Assembly (NCBI RefSeq): GCF_000960475.2
Contig: NZ_JZDQ02000003.1
Span: forward strand, 1-64,000
Reading direction: 5' to 3'
DNA: 64,000 nucleotides
From: Nocardioides luteus
Lineage (GTDB): Bacteria > Actinomycetota > Actinomycetes > Propionibacteriales > Nocardioidaceae
The notes below the pieces were generated by a model, which did not search any database, was not told the DNA's origin, and saw only the letters and a program-made list of their open reading frames with translations. Positions 46,060 through 55,076 of this stretch are shown here, one piece after another; position 1 is the stretch's first letter, and the number at the start of each line of letters is the position of its first letter. The position numbers were made by a program, and so were the translations under genes.

Positions 46060-46088
46060 GTGACCCTGCGGCTTCGTCGCAGGGTCAC
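46060..46088 (-). terminator. Hairpin after frr
   Basis: A perfect 11-bp stem (GTGACCCTGCG and its complement, loop 7 nt) begins 4 nt past the frr stop. There is no U-tract, so it may only attenuate reading into cdsA. Confidence 0.65.
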
Positions 46089-46092
46089 AGGC

Positions 46093-46650
46093 TCAGACCT
46101 CGAGCAGCTCGGCTTCCTTGGACTTCAGCAGATCGTCGATCGCGTCGGTGTGCTTCTTGGTGAGGCTGTCGAGGCGCTTCTCGGCACCGGTGATGTCGTC
46201 CTTGCTGGCCTCGCCGTCCTTCTCCAGCTTCTCCAGGCTCTGCTTCGCCTTCTGACGCACCTGGCGCACCGAGACGCGGCCCTGCTCGGCCTTCTCCTTG
46301 GCGAGCTTGATGTATTCCTTGCGGCGCTCCTCGGTGAGCTCGGGGAAGACCGCGCGCAGGATCTTGCCGTCGTTGGACGGGTTGACGCCGAGGTCGGAGT
46401 CACGGATCGCCTTCTCGACGTTGGCCATCGCGCCGATGTCGAACGGGGCGATGTTGATGATCCGCGGCTCGGGGCTGGTGAACGAGGCGAGCTGCTGGAT
46501 CGGCGTCGGGGTGCCGTAGTAGTCGACCAGGATCTTGTTGAACATCTGCGGGGTGGCTCGGCCGGCACGGATGGTGGCGAAGTCCTCACGCGTGGAGTCC
46601 ACCGACTTCACCATCTTGCTGTCGGCCTCGTTGAGGATGTCGTTGATCAC
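46093..46650 (-). CDS. frr: Ribosome recycling factor
   Basis: RRF splits the post-termination ribosome with EF-G. The 185-residue protein is full length, with the family start INDILNEADSKMVKSVDSTREDFATIRAGRA and the end segment SLTKKHTDAIDDLLKSKEAELLEV. The start codon is GTG at 46650 with an AGGAGC site 5 nt upstream. It is 60 nt after pyrH. Confidence 0.97.
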   Translation of the reverse strand: MINDILNEADSKMVKSVDSTREDFATIRAGRATPQMFNKILVDYYGTPTPIQQLASFTSPEPRIINIAPFDIGAMANVEKAIRDSDLGVNPSNDGKILRAVFPELTEERRKEYIKLAKEKAEQGRVSVRQVRQKAKQSLEKLEKDGEASKDDITGAEKRLDSLTKKHTDAIDDLLKSKEAELLEV

Positions 46651-46710
46651 CGGATGCTCCTGTGCGCTCGTAAGTTGTGTAGGTGTGGGTGGCGTGTGGG
46701 CTCGTGCCGC

Positions 46711-47424
46711 TCAGCCAGCGGTGACGAGCGTACCGATCTTCTCACCCTGGACGATCCGGTAGACCGCCCCCTCGTCCTCCGCGCCGTAGACCACGATCGG
46801 CATCTTGTTCTCCATGCAGAGGGCGAACGCGGTGGCATCGGCGATCTTGAGCTGCTTCTGCAGCGCCTCGCCGAAGGTGAGCTCATCGTACTTCGTCGCC
46901 GTCGGGTCCTTCTTCGGGTCGGCGGTGTAGACCCCGTCGACGCCGTTCTTGGCCATCAGGACCACCTCGGCGTGGACCTCGAGGGCACGCTGGGCGGCGA
47001 CGGTGTCGGTGGAGAAGTAGGGCATGCCGGAGCCGGCCCCGAAGATCACGACCCGGCCCTTCTCGAGGTGGCGCATGGCCTTGCGCGGGATGTAGGGCTC
47101 GGCGACCTGGCCCATCGTGATGGCGGTCTGCACGCGGGTGTCGACGCCTTCCTTCTCGAGGAAGTCCTGCAGCGCGAGGCAGTTCATCACGGTGCCGAGC
47201 ATGCCCATGTAGTCGGCGCGGGACCGGTCCATGCCGGCCTGCTGGAGCTCGGAGCCGCGGAAGAAGTTGCCGCCGCCGACGACGATCGCGACCTGGACGC
47301 CGGAGGCGGCGACAGCCGCGATCTCCTTGGCGATCGAGGCGACCACGATGGGGTCGACGCCGACCTCGCCACCGCCGAAGTTCTCTCCGGACAGCTTGAT
47401 CAGGATGCGCTGGTAGCGGGTCAT
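46711..47424 (-). CDS. pyrH: UMP kinase
   Basis: PyrH phosphorylates UMP to UDP with ATP and is the pyrimidine checkpoint in bacteria. The 237-residue hexameric-type kinase shows [47 protein letters not shown] and [25 protein letters not shown]. The ATG at 47424 is preceded by an AGGAAAGGCCACGGC stretch with AGGAAAGG as a ribosome site. It lies between tsf and frr, separated from tsf by a strong terminator. Confidence 0.97.
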   Translation of the reverse strand: MTRYQRILIKLSGENFGGGEVGVDPIVVASIAKEIAAVAASGVQVAIVVGGGNFFRGSELQQAGMDRSRADYMGMLGTVMNCLALQDFLEKEGVDTRVQTAITMGQVAEPYIPRKAMRHLEKGRVVIFGAGSGMPYFSTDTVAAQRALEVHAEVVLMAKNGVDGVYTADPKKDPTATKYDELTFGEALQKQLKIADATAFALCMENKMPIVVYGAEDEGAVYRIVQGEKIGTLVTAG

Positions 47425-47480
47425 GCCGTGGCCTTTCCTCGGGCGACGTCGTGCGGGGTGGTGCAGGTGGGGGTGGCGTG

Positions 47481-47532
47481 CGAAAGGGCCGGTCCGATGA
47501 TCACCATTCGGTTCATCGGACCGGCCCTTTCG
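47481..47532 (-). terminator. Strong hairpin between tsf and pyrH
   Basis: A perfect 20-bp stem (arms 47481-47500 and 47513-47532) with a 12-nt loop ends in CCCTTTCG on the minus strand, 60 nt past the tsf stop. It likely ends the rpsB-tsf message and gives pyrH-frr its own promoter. Confidence 0.85.
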
Positions 47533-47591
47533 TCGTACGTTGCTGCTTAACCTAACTGATCACGCCTCACGGCGCGGGGATCAGGCTCGGT

Positions 47592-48401
47592 TCAGGCGCC
47601 GACGTCGAAGCGGGCGAACTGCTTCACCTGCGTGTTGGCGGCGTCGAGGACCTGCTTGACGGACTTCTTCGACTCGAAGACCGACTCCTGGTCGAGCAGG
47701 ACGATCTCCTTGAAGAACGCCTTGATCCGACCCTCGACGATCTTGGCGACGGCAGCCTCGGGCTTGCCCTCCTCGAGCGTCTTCTTGGTGAGGACGTCCT
47801 TCTCGGCCTCGACCACGTCGGCCGGGACCTCGTCGGAGGTCAGGTACTGCGCCTTGAGCGCGGCAGCCTGCTGGGCGGCCTGCTTGGCGGCCGCCTCGTC
47901 GCCCTCGTAGGCGACCAGGACGCCGAGGCTCGGCGGCAGGTCGGAGGCCTTCTTGTGCAGGTAGACCGTGGTCTCACCCTCGAAGTAGGCGACCTGGCCG
48001 AGCTCGATCTTCTCGCCGATGGTGCGGGCGAGCTCCTCGACGGTCTCGCCGACGGTCTTGTCGCCGAGCGAGACGGCCTTGAGGGCCTCGAGGTCGTTGA
48101 TCTTGTTGGCGTTGGCGGCGTCGGCGATCTGCTGGGCAGCGGCGACGAAGCCCTCGTTCTTGGCGACGAAGTCGGTCTCCGAGAGGAGGCTGACCAGCGC
48201 GTTGCCCGAGGCGGCGACGAGGCCGGCCGAGGTGGTGCGCTCCGCGGCGCGGGCGGCGGCCTTGGCCGTGCCCTTGACGCGAAGGATCTCGACAGCCTTG
48301 TCGAAGTTGCCGTCAGCCTCGTCGAGCGCCTTCTTGCAGTCCATCATGCCGGCCTGGGTCAGCTCACGGAGCTTCTTGACGTCGGCAGCGGTGTAAGCCA
48401 T
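47592..48401 (-). CDS. tsf: Elongation factor Ts
   Basis: EF-Ts exchanges GDP for GTP on EF-Tu. The 269-residue protein has the UBA-like N-terminal helices with TQAGMMDCKKALDEADGNFDKAVEILR, the core TSAGLVAASGNALVSLLSETDFVAKNE and a C-terminal dimerisation half (GKPEAAVAKIVEGRIKAFFKEIVLLDQ). The ATG at 48401 follows an AGAGGAAGACAC sequence. It is 48 nt from rpsB, its usual partner. Confidence 0.98.
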   Translation of the reverse strand: MAYTAADVKKLRELTQAGMMDCKKALDEADGNFDKAVEILRVKGTAKAAARAAERTTSAGLVAASGNALVSLLSETDFVAKNEGFVAAAQQIADAANANKINDLEALKAVSLGDKTVGETVEELARTIGEKIELGQVAYFEGETTVYLHKKASDLPPSLGVLVAYEGDEAAAKQAAQQAAALKAQYLTSDEVPADVVEAEKDVLTKKTLEEGKPEAAVAKIVEGRIKAFFKEIVLLDQESVFESKKSVKQVLDAANTQVKQFARFDVGA

Positions 48402-48449
48402 GTGTGTCTTCCTCTGACTTGTTAAGTGGCTCTTGGGTGGACGTGAGGC

Positions 48450-49325
48450 TCAGGCCTCGGCCGGGGCCTCAGGGGTCTCGGCGGGGGTCTCCTCGGCCGG
48501 AGCCTCGGTCGCCTCGGCGGCGGGGGTCTCCTCGGCCTTGGCCTCCTCGGCGGCCGGGGTCGCCAGGAGCTCGCGCTCCCACTCGGCCAGCGGCTCCTCG
48601 GCGGTCGCACCCTCGGTGCCCTCGGTCTTGCCACCGGAGCGGGCGATGAGGCCCTCGGCGACGGCGTCGGCGACCACGCGGGTCAGCAGGCCGACCGCGC
48701 GGATGGCGTCGTCGTTGCCCGGGATCGGGAAGTCGACCTCGTCGGGGTCGCAGTTGGTGTCCAGGATGCCGACGATCGGGATCCGGAGCTTGCGAGCCTC
48801 CTCGACAGCGAGGTGCTCCTTCTTGGTGTCGACGATCCAGACGGCGGACGGGGTGCGACCCATCTCGCGGATGCCGCCCAGGGTCTTCTCGAGCTTGTCG
48901 CGCTCCCGCTTCATCTGCAGGAGCTCCTTCTTCGTGCGACCCGAGCCGGCGACGTCGTCGAAGTTGATCTCGTCGAGCTCCTTGAGGCGGTTGATCCGCT
49001 GGTGCACGGTCTGGAAGTTGGTGAGCATGCCGCCCAGCCAGCGCTGGTTGACGTAGGGCATCCCGACGCGGGTCGCCTGCTCGGCGATGGCCTCCTGGGC
49101 CTGCTTCTTGGTGCCCACGAACATGATCGTGCCGCCCTTGGCCACGGTCTCCTTGATGAAGGCGTAGCTGCGGTCGATGTAGGCCAGCGACTGCTGCAGG
49201 TCGATGATGTAGATGCCGTTGCGGTCGGTGAGGATGAACCGCTTCATCTTCGGGTTCCAGCGACGGGTCTGGTGTCCGAAGTGGACGCCGCTCTCGAGGA
49301 GCTGGCGCATGGTCACGACTGCCAT
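48450..49325 (-). CDS. rpsB: 30S ribosomal protein S2
   Basis: S2 binds the head-body junction of the 30S subunit. The 291-residue protein carries the family blocks [66 protein letters not shown] and [28 protein letters not shown]. It then ends in an acidic tail of about 50 residues made of Ala/Glu/Pro/Thr repeats ([18 protein letters not shown]), longer than E. coli S2. A TAGGAG site precedes the ATG. The start is followed upstream by a 419-nt gene-free region. Confidence 0.98.
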   Translation of the reverse strand: MAVVTMRQLLESGVHFGHQTRRWNPKMKRFILTDRNGIYIIDLQQSLAYIDRSYAFIKETVAKGGTIMFVGTKKQAQEAIAEQATRVGMPYVNQRWLGGMLTNFQTVHQRINRLKELDEINFDDVAGSGRTKKELLQMKRERDKLEKTLGGIREMGRTPSAVWIVDTKKEHLAVEEARKLRIPIVGILDTNCDPDEVDFPIPGNDDAIRAVGLLTRVVADAVAEGLIARSGGKTEGTEGATAEEPLAEWERELLATPAAEEAKAEETPAAEATEAPAEETPAETPEAPAEA

Positions 49326-49744
49326 GATGTTTTTTCTCCTAGGTGGTGGCCCGCGTTTGCACCGCTGGTGGCTCGACCTTGCTTTTCTCGAGGTCGGGCG
49401 GGTGCGGCGCGAGCCGGTCGGTTTTCAGTTTCGCGCCCATCGGTGTGATGGGCCCTGACGCCTGCACGCGGTCCGACCTGAGCGGATGCTCCGGACTGAG
49501 GGCCGCGCCCGCGGGCGACCGGCGTCTCGGAGCGAGGCACCGTCGCGGTCTGCTGGCGTGCGAAGTCAGCCCACAGGGGGCTGCCGGTCCAAGACTAGCC
49601 GCCGACGGGGGTCGCGGGCCAATCCGCCGTGGCTGGCGTCTTCTCGGGCCGATCGGTGTCCACAGGGGTATCTCGGGACGCGGTTATCCACAGGACGTAC
49701 GAAGCTCGTTGTGCGGCTCCCTGATCCGGGGTTGTCTGCTCGCC
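49326..49744. other. Gene-free divergent region between rpsB and the M23 peptidase gene
   Basis: This 419-nt stretch must hold the rpsB promoter and long 5' leader on the minus strand and the peptidase promoter on the plus strand. It contains a small hairpin (CCCATC/GATGGG, 49437-49453), a perfect DnaA-box-like TTATCCACA (49684-49692) and a near match GTGTCCACA (49656-49664). I saw no gene and no known riboswitch. An S2 leader control element is possible but unsupported. Confidence 0.5.
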
Positions 49745-50371
49745 ATGACCTCGTATCGCCTCTCCGACCGGGCCCGCGCCCTCGTCGCGGCCCTGTTCCT
49801 CGTCGTCCTCGTGGCCCCATCAGGCCCAGCCTTCGGAACGCCACGTGCCGAGGTGGCGCCGTCCGGCGCCTCGCTGGGTGGGGCCGTGGGTCACGACGAG
49901 GGTCCGAGTCCGGTCGTCGCGGCTGACGAGGAGGTCCCGCAGGGCGAATGGCCGTTGGCGCCTCAGCCGGAGGTCGTGCGCCGCTTCGACGCGCCGGATG
50001 CCCCCTGGGGAGCGGGTCATCGTGGCGTGGACCTGGCCGGTTCGCTGGGAGCCGTCGTTCGCACCGCGATGGCGGGAAAGGTCGCGTTCGCCGGCATGAT
50101 CGCCGGCAAGCCGGTGGTGAGCATCGACCATGGAGCCACCCGGACCACCTACGAGCCGGTGGTGGCGACCGTGGCCGTCGGCGACCCGGTGGCGGCCGGT
50201 GCGCCGCTGGGCAGGCTCGGCGTCGCCGGCTCCCACTGCTTCCCCGCCGCCTGCCTGCACTGGGGCTGGATCCGCAACGCGGACGACGTCTATCTCGACC
50301 CGCTGCTCCTCGTCGACGAGCCGCGGCCGGTCCGGCTCCTCCCCCTCTGGCGAGGTGAACCGGTCGGCTAG
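49745..50371 (+). CDS. M23 family metallopeptidase, secreted
   Basis: The 208-residue protein has a signal peptide (RARALVAALFLVVLVAPSGPAFG) and a LytM/M23 domain with the zinc ligands in HRGVDLAG and the LHWGW motif near the C-terminus (HCFPAACLHWGW). Such enzymes cut peptidoglycan peptides. A two-Cys pair next to the second ligand may form a disulfide outside the cell. It is divergent from rpsB and convergent with xerC, a neighbourhood shared by many Actinobacteria. One zinc ligand (the second His of HxH) is plausible at HCFPAACLH. Confidence 0.87.
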   Translation: MTSYRLSDRARALVAALFLVVLVAPSGPAFGTPRAEVAPSGASLGGAVGHDEGPSPVVAADEEVPQGEWPLAPQPEVVRRFDAPDAPWGAGHRGVDLAGSLGAVVRTAMAGKVAFAGMIAGKPVVSIDHGATRTTYEPVVATVAVGDPVAAGAPLGRLGVAGSHCFPAACLHWGWIRNADDVYLDPLLLVDEPRPVRLLPLWRGEPVG

Positions 50372-50434
50372 GCCGCTCACCAACGAGCGCGCCCGGGGTG
50401 ACGCCTCGACCGACCGGGGCGACGCCTCGACGGG

Positions 50435-51397
50435 TCAGGCGCGGGGGTGGGCCTGGCGGTACGCCTTGCGGAGTCGGTCGCTGCTGACGTGGGTGTAGAT
50501 CTGGGTGGTGGCCAGACTGGCGTGGCCGAGGAGCTCCTGGACCGAGCGGAGGTCGGCGCCGCCCTCGAGGAGGTGGGTCGCGGTGCTGTGGCGCAGTCCG
50601 TGAGGGCCGAGATCGGGGGCGCCGGGGACGTCGGCGAGGCGGCGGTGGACGAGGGTGCGTACGGCGCGCTGGTCGAGCCGGCCGCCCCGGGCACCGAGGA
50701 ACAGGGCCGGACCGGAGGACTCGGTCAGCAGCTGGGGACGGCCACGGACGACCCAGCGGTCGAGTGCGCGCGCCGCGGGGCCGCCGAAGGGCACCATCCG
50801 TTCCTTGCGTCCCTTGCCGAACACCCGGACGACCCGGCGTTCGTAGTCGACGTCGTCCAGGTCGAGGCCGACGAGCTCGCCGACGCGGGCGCCGGTGGCG
50901 TAGAGCATCTCCAGCACGGCGATGTCGCGCATGCCGACCGGTGTGCCGTCCTCGGCGGCGGCGATCGCGGCGGCGATGAGGGACTCGACCTCGTCGGGGC
51001 GCAGTACGGGCGGGAGCGTGCGGTGGGCCTTCGGCGACCCGAGCGCGGCGCCGGCGTCAACCTGTGCCCGACCGGTCCGGACCAGCCATCCGCAGAAGAC
51101 CCGGGCGGCGGTCGCCCTCCGGGCCAGAGTCGTACGCGAGTGGCCGGTGGTCTGCTGCTTGGCCAGCCAGCTGCGCAGCGTGCGCAGGTCGATGGCCTCG
51201 GGCTCGGTGCGGCCCATCCGGCCGGCGTGGTCGAGCAGGCTGCGGATGTCGCCCAGGTAGGCCCGGACCGTGTGGTCGGAGAGGCCGCGCTCGGCGCTGA
51301 GGTGTCGTTCGTAGTCCCCGAGGAGGGCGGCGTAGGGCTCGGGAAGCTCCGCCTCCGCGGACCCGCCCTCCGCGTCTGCCTCCGGATCAGCGCTCAC
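50435..51397 (-). CDS. xerC: Tyrosine recombinase XerC
   Basis: XerC with XerD resolves chromosome dimers at dif. The 320-residue protein has an N-terminal core-binding domain (YERHLSAERGLSDHTVRAYLGDI) and a catalytic domain with Arg in TGARVGELVGL, Lys in GKGRKERMVPFG, His-x-x-Arg in HGLRHSTATHLLEGG, His in LGHASLATTQIYTHV and the nucleophile Tyr in the same block. The GTG at 51397 gives a normal-length protein; a longer start would run into the dprA side. It is a housekeeping enzyme, not a sign of a mobile element. Confidence 0.95.
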   Translation of the reverse strand: MSADPEADAEGGSAEAELPEPYAALLGDYERHLSAERGLSDHTVRAYLGDIRSLLDHAGRMGRTEPEAIDLRTLRSWLAKQQTTGHSRTTLARRATAARVFCGWLVRTGRAQVDAGAALGSPKAHRTLPPVLRPDEVESLIAAAIAAAEDGTPVGMRDIAVLEMLYATGARVGELVGLDLDDVDYERRVVRVFGKGRKERMVPFGGPAARALDRWVVRGRPQLLTESSGPALFLGARGGRLDQRAVRTLVHRRLADVPGAPDLGPHGLRHSTATHLLEGGADLRSVQELLGHASLATTQIYTHVSSDRLRKAYRQAHPRA

Positions 51398-51426
51398 CCG
51401 AGCCAGGATAGGTCGTGACTCGAGGC

Positions 51427-52599
51427 TCAGGTGCGAGCCGCGCCCGGCGCCAGCTGCCACCCCTCCGGGAACCGCTCAGCGAGGCCGAGCGCCTCGAGCC
51501 GCGACAAGGCGGTGCCGGCTGTCTTCGGGTGCAGGCACGCCGCCCTCGCGATGTCGAGCTGCGACGAGGGGCTGCTGACCGGGACCGCGTCGAGGACCTG
51601 TTTCTCGACGGAGGTGAGCGAGTCGCGGCGGCGTACGGGGCCTCGGGGCTCGACCGGGAGGGCCTCCCCCATGTCGCCGACGAGCTCGCGTACGTCGAGA
51701 CCGTCCGTCACCAGGACGCCCTTGCCCCGGCGGACGAGATCGTGGGTGCCGACCGAGGTCATCGCTCCGACCTGACCCGGGACCGCCATCACCGGGGTGT
51801 TGATGCTGTAGGCCCAGTGGGAGGTGTTGAGGGAGCCGCTGCGCGCCGCCGCCTCGACGACCACGGTGCCCCGGGCGAGCGCGGCGATGATCCGGTTGCG
51901 GGAGAGGAATCGATAGCGCGTGACCGGGAAGCCGGGAGCGATCTCCGAGATCACCGCCCCGCTCTCGGCGATCGCGTCGATCAGGCGCCGGTTGCGCAGT
52001 GGATAGGGAACGTCGACGCCACCCGCGAGCACGGCGACGGTGCTCCCTGGCGGGCCGGTGAGTGCGCCCCGGTGTGCGGCCGCGTCGATTCCGACCGCAG
52101 CCCCGGAGACGGTCACGAAGTCGTTGACCGCCAGGTCGGCGGCGATCCGCGCCGCGGCATCGGCGCCGTAGGCCGTCGCATCCCTGGACCCGACGATGGC
52201 GACGGAGCGGTCGAGGTCGCTGAGCAGGAGCGGTCCCCGCACCCACAGTCCGAGCGGGGTGCCGGTGCGGTGTTGCAGTGGCTCCAGCCCGGCGAGCCGT
52301 TCGACCTGGGTGGGCCACTCCTCGTCGCCGGGGATGACATAGCGGAAGCCGGCATTGGTCGCCCGCTCCAGGTCTCGGTCGGGATGGATCTGGGCCAGCC
52401 GCGACCTCGCTTCGAACCCGTCGTCGCCGAGATCGGGGTCCTCCTCCGCGAAGCGGCGATAGACGTCGGTCGCGGTGGATCCGACCAGACAGGTGTCGAG
52501 AAGTGGGGTGCCGGGCTCGATCAGCTGGGTCAGCGCAATCCGGGCCAGGCGCTCGCGCTCGAGGTCGGTGAACGTGGGCGCGACGGGCGCGGTGGTCAT
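51427..52599 (-). CDS. dprA: DNA-processing protein DprA
   Basis: DprA binds single-stranded DNA and loads RecA during natural transformation; in non-competent Actinobacteria its role is unclear. The 390-residue protein has the Rossmann core with VAIVGSRDATAYG, TVSGAAVGIDAAAHRGALTG, RFLSRNRIIAALARGTVVVEAAARSGSLNTSHWA and VPGQVG, then a C-terminal winged helix (LTSVEKQVLDAVP, ACLHPKTAGTALSRLEALGL). Its start overlaps the stop of the upstream comM-like gene (ATGA). It precedes xerC by 29 nt. Confidence 0.95.
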   Translation of the reverse strand: MTTAPVAPTFTDLERERLARIALTQLIEPGTPLLDTCLVGSTATDVYRRFAEEDPDLGDDGFEARSRLAQIHPDRDLERATNAGFRYVIPGDEEWPTQVERLAGLEPLQHRTGTPLGLWVRGPLLLSDLDRSVAIVGSRDATAYGADAAARIAADLAVNDFVTVSGAAVGIDAAAHRGALTGPPGSTVAVLAGGVDVPYPLRNRRLIDAIAESGAVISEIAPGFPVTRYRFLSRNRIIAALARGTVVVEAAARSGSLNTSHWAYSINTPVMAVPGQVGAMTSVGTHDLVRRGKGVLVTDGLDVRELVGDMGEALPVEPRGPVRRRDSLTSVEKQVLDAVPVSSPSSQLDIARAACLHPKTAGTALSRLEALGLAERFPEGWQLAPGAART

Positions 52600-54182
52600 G
52601 CGGACCTCCCCTCGAAGACCGATACCGTGAGCGAGCCTCCGCTGCGCAACGCGAGCGCCGTCTCGGTCTCGGCCACGCCCGGCCAGTCGACACCGGCGAG
52701 GTCGGCCACCGTCCAGGCGAGGCGATGCACCCGGACCGCGCCACGACGGGTCAGGGCACCGGAGAAGATGCGTGAGTCGATGAGCGCCTCGGCCGACGGC
52801 GGCAGTGGCCAGTGGTCGCGCAGCGCGATCCCGCTGGCCTGGCCGTTGAGCCGCCACCCGAAGTCGGCGTAGCGCTCCTGTTGGCGGCGCCTGGCCGCAG
52901 CGACCCGCTCGCGGATGTCGGCGCTGGTCTCCGAGCCCCACGGGTCGTGGTTCTGCTCGGACATCGGTCGCAGCGTGCGGGTGATGTCGATGCGGTCGGT
53001 GATCGGTCCGGAGACCTTGCGCTCGTAGGCCTGGCGCTCGTTGGACCGGCAGATGCAGCCGTCCTTGGTGATCGAGGCGTCGTAGTTGCCGCACGGGCAC
53101 GGGTTGGCGGCGAGCACGACGAGGGCCCGCGCCGGAAGCGTCACCGACTCCTCTCCCCGTGACACGGTGATGTCGCCGCTCTCCAGGGGCTCGCGCAGGC
53201 ACTCGATGACGTCGCTCTTGAACAGCGGGAACTCGTCGAGGAAGAGGACGCCGGCGTGCGACAGCGAGACCTGGCCCGGGCGGACCCGTCCGCTGCCGCC
53301 ACCGACGATGCCCGGCTTCGAGGCGTCGTGGTGGGGAGCCGCGAACGGCGGCCTGGTCAGGAGCCCGTGGTCCACGTCCAGCACGCCCGCCAGCGACTGC
53401 ACCGCCATCACCTCCAGCGACTCCTCACGCGAGAGGTCGGGGAGGATCGTCGGGATCCGCTCGGCGATCGACGTCTTCCCGCAGCCCTTCGGCCCCTTGA
53501 GCAGCAGGTGGTGTCCACCGGCGGCCGCGACCTCGACCGCGTAGCGGGTCTCGGGCATCCCGCGAAGGTCGGACATGTCCATGTCGTCGAGGCGACGGTC
53601 GCCCCGCCAGCCGAGCAGGCTGCCGCCGGTGCCGGTCGCGACCGGCGGCGCGTCGGGCACCGGCTCGCCGCGCAGCTCCGCGACCACCTGGCCCAGCGAC
53701 CGGAACCCCAGGATCTCCATCCCGGGCACCATCCGCGCCTCGGCGACCTGCGGCTCCGGCACCACCACCCGAGCGATCCCGGCGTGGGAGGCGGCGAGCA
53801 CCATCGGGAGCACGCCGGAGGTCGGCCGCAGTCCACCGTCGAGCGCGAGCTCGCCGATGAAGACCGTGCGTTCCAGGCCGATGGTCTCGATCTCGCCGCC
53901 CGCCGCGAGGATGGCCAACGCCATCGCGAGGTCGTAGTGCGAGCCGCCCTTCGGCAGGTCGGCCGGCGAGAGCAGCACCGTGATCCGCTTGGTCGCGGGC
54001 CACTCGAGATCCGAGTTGATGATCGCCATCCGCACCCGGTCGCGGCCCTCGGCCAGCACGCTGTCGGCGCGGCCGACCAGTGTCACCCCCACCAGCCCGG
54101 GCGAGACGTCGGCCTGCACGTCGACCAGGTGGCCGACCGCGCCGCGAAGCGCGACGCCATGAGTGCGTGCGTATCCCATCAC
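52596..54182 (-). CDS. YifB/ComM family Mg-chelatase-like AAA+ ATPase
   Basis: The 528-residue protein has the N-terminal Lon-like domain (SPGLVGVTLVGRADSVLAEGRDRVRMAI, TVFIGELALDGGLRP) and an AAA+ domain with Walker A LLKGPKGCGKTSIAERIP, Walker B AGVLFLDEFPLFK, sensor 1 LVVLAANPCPCG and the Arg finger region GPITDRIDITRTL. ComM-type helicases promote branch migration in transformation. The GTG at 54182 and the following ATG at 54179 are both possible. The yraN stop overlaps this start. Confidence 0.94.
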   Translation of the reverse strand: MMGYARTHGVALRGAVGHLVDVQADVSPGLVGVTLVGRADSVLAEGRDRVRMAIINSDLEWPATKRITVLLSPADLPKGGSHYDLAMALAILAAGGEIETIGLERTVFIGELALDGGLRPTSGVLPMVLAASHAGIARVVVPEPQVAEARMVPGMEILGFRSLGQVVAELRGEPVPDAPPVATGTGGSLLGWRGDRRLDDMDMSDLRGMPETRYAVEVAAAGGHHLLLKGPKGCGKTSIAERIPTILPDLSREESLEVMAVQSLAGVLDVDHGLLTRPPFAAPHHDASKPGIVGGGSGRVRPGQVSLSHAGVLFLDEFPLFKSDVIECLREPLESGDITVSRGEESVTLPARALVVLAANPCPCGNYDASITKDGCICRSNERQAYERKVSGPITDRIDITRTLRPMSEQNHDPWGSETSADIRERVAAARRRQQERYADFGWRLNGQASGIALRDHWPLPPSAEALIDSRIFSGALTRRGAVRVHRLAWTVADLAGVDWPGVAETETALALRSGGSLTVSVFEGRSA

Positions 54183-54547
54183 AGGCCCCTGACGTGCTCG
54201 ACCAGCGCCGACCCGCGGGGCGCGTGCATCACCGCGACGAGATCGATCCGGATCCCCGGTGCTCGCACGTCGTGCTGCTCCAGCCAGGCGATCGCCAACC
54301 GCTTCAGCCGGTCGAGCTTGGTCTTGTCGACCGCCTCGTGCGGAGTGCCGCAGCCGTCATGGCTGCGGGTCTTCACCTCGCAGACGACCAGGGTGTCGCC
54401 CTCCCGGAGGACCAGGTCGATCTCTCCGTCCGGGCATCGCCAGTTGCGATCGAGCACGGTCATGCCCGCCTCGACCAGGTGCCTCTCGGCGACCGATTCG
54501 CCGTAGTTTCCCAGCGCGATCCGCGCCGGCGCCGTTGAACTCATCAT
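54179..54547 (-). CDS. yraN: YraN family protein (UPF0102)
   Basis: The 122-residue protein has a restriction-endonuclease-like fold signature: GNYGESVAERHLVEAGMTVLDRNWRCPDGEIDLVLREGDTLVVCEVKTRSH, with the GEIDL and CEVKTR metal/catalytic positions of the PD-(D/E)xK type. The function is unproven; it is often grouped with DNA processing genes as here (dprA, comM-like). AGGAGG precedes two adjacent ATG codons (54547, 54544). Confidence 0.92.
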   Translation of the reverse strand: MMSSTAPARIALGNYGESVAERHLVEAGMTVLDRNWRCPDGEIDLVLREGDTLVVCEVKTRSHDGCGTPHEAVDKTKLDRLKRLAIAWLEQHDVRAPGIRIDLVAVMHAPRGSALVEHVRGL

Positions 54548-54684
54548 GGACCTCCTGCCATTCGGCTTCGAGGTCCAGACTCATCGCGAGCACCGACAAC
54601 CAGAGGGAGTTCCGGGGCGCCTGGGGATAACCCCGGATCGAGATCGCCCTGTGGACGGAAACTGGCCCGCTGGGCTGAGGGCGG

Positions 54685-54993
54685 TCAGTCCAGCGGCTGG
54701 TCGATGTCGGTCGGGTTGAGCGTCTCGACGTTGACGTCCTTGAAGGTGAGCACCTTGACCGCCTTCGCGAAGCGGGCCGGCCGATACATGTCCCACACCC
54801 AGACGTCGTTCATCGACACCTCGAAGTAGACGTCGCCCGAGTCCGTACGCGCCCGGACATCGACCTGGTTGCACAGATAGAACCGACGGTCGGTCTCGAC
54901 GACGTACTTGAAGATGCCGACCACGTCGCGATACTCGCGGTAGAGGGTCAGCTCCATCTCGGTCTCGTACTTCTCGAGATCCTCCGCGCTCAT
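54685..54993 (-). CDS. DUF2469 family protein
   Basis: This 102-residue actinobacterial protein family has EDLEKYETEMELTLYREYRDVVGIF and RFYLCNQVDVRARTDSGDVYFEVSMNDVWVWDMYRPARFAKAVKVLTFKDVN. It lies between rnhB and yraN in most Actinobacteria. No function is known. The strand-rich core and its single Cys suggest a small soluble protein. The ATG at 54993 fits the family start. Confidence 0.92.
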   Translation of the reverse strand: MSAEDLEKYETEMELTLYREYRDVVGIFKYVVETDRRFYLCNQVDVRARTDSGDVYFEVSMNDVWVWDMYRPARFAKAVKVLTFKDVNVETLNPTDIDQPLD

Positions 54994-55076
54994 GCCGCCA
55001 CCTCCGTCGAGGAAAGCAGAGAATACGGACGCGGCGGCCTGAGGTCGACGGTCGCTCGCTGACGCTCGCTCATGTT

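Noticed and set aside
49326..49744. A replication origin, because of DnaA-box-like sequences
   Set aside because: Only one perfect and one near box occur, and there is no dnaA, dnaN or AT-rich unwinding region.
50435..51397. A tyrosine recombinase that might mark an integrated element
   Set aside because: Length, neighbours (dprA, yraN, rpsB) and sequence fit housekeeping XerC. There are no phage or plasmid genes or attachment repeats around it.
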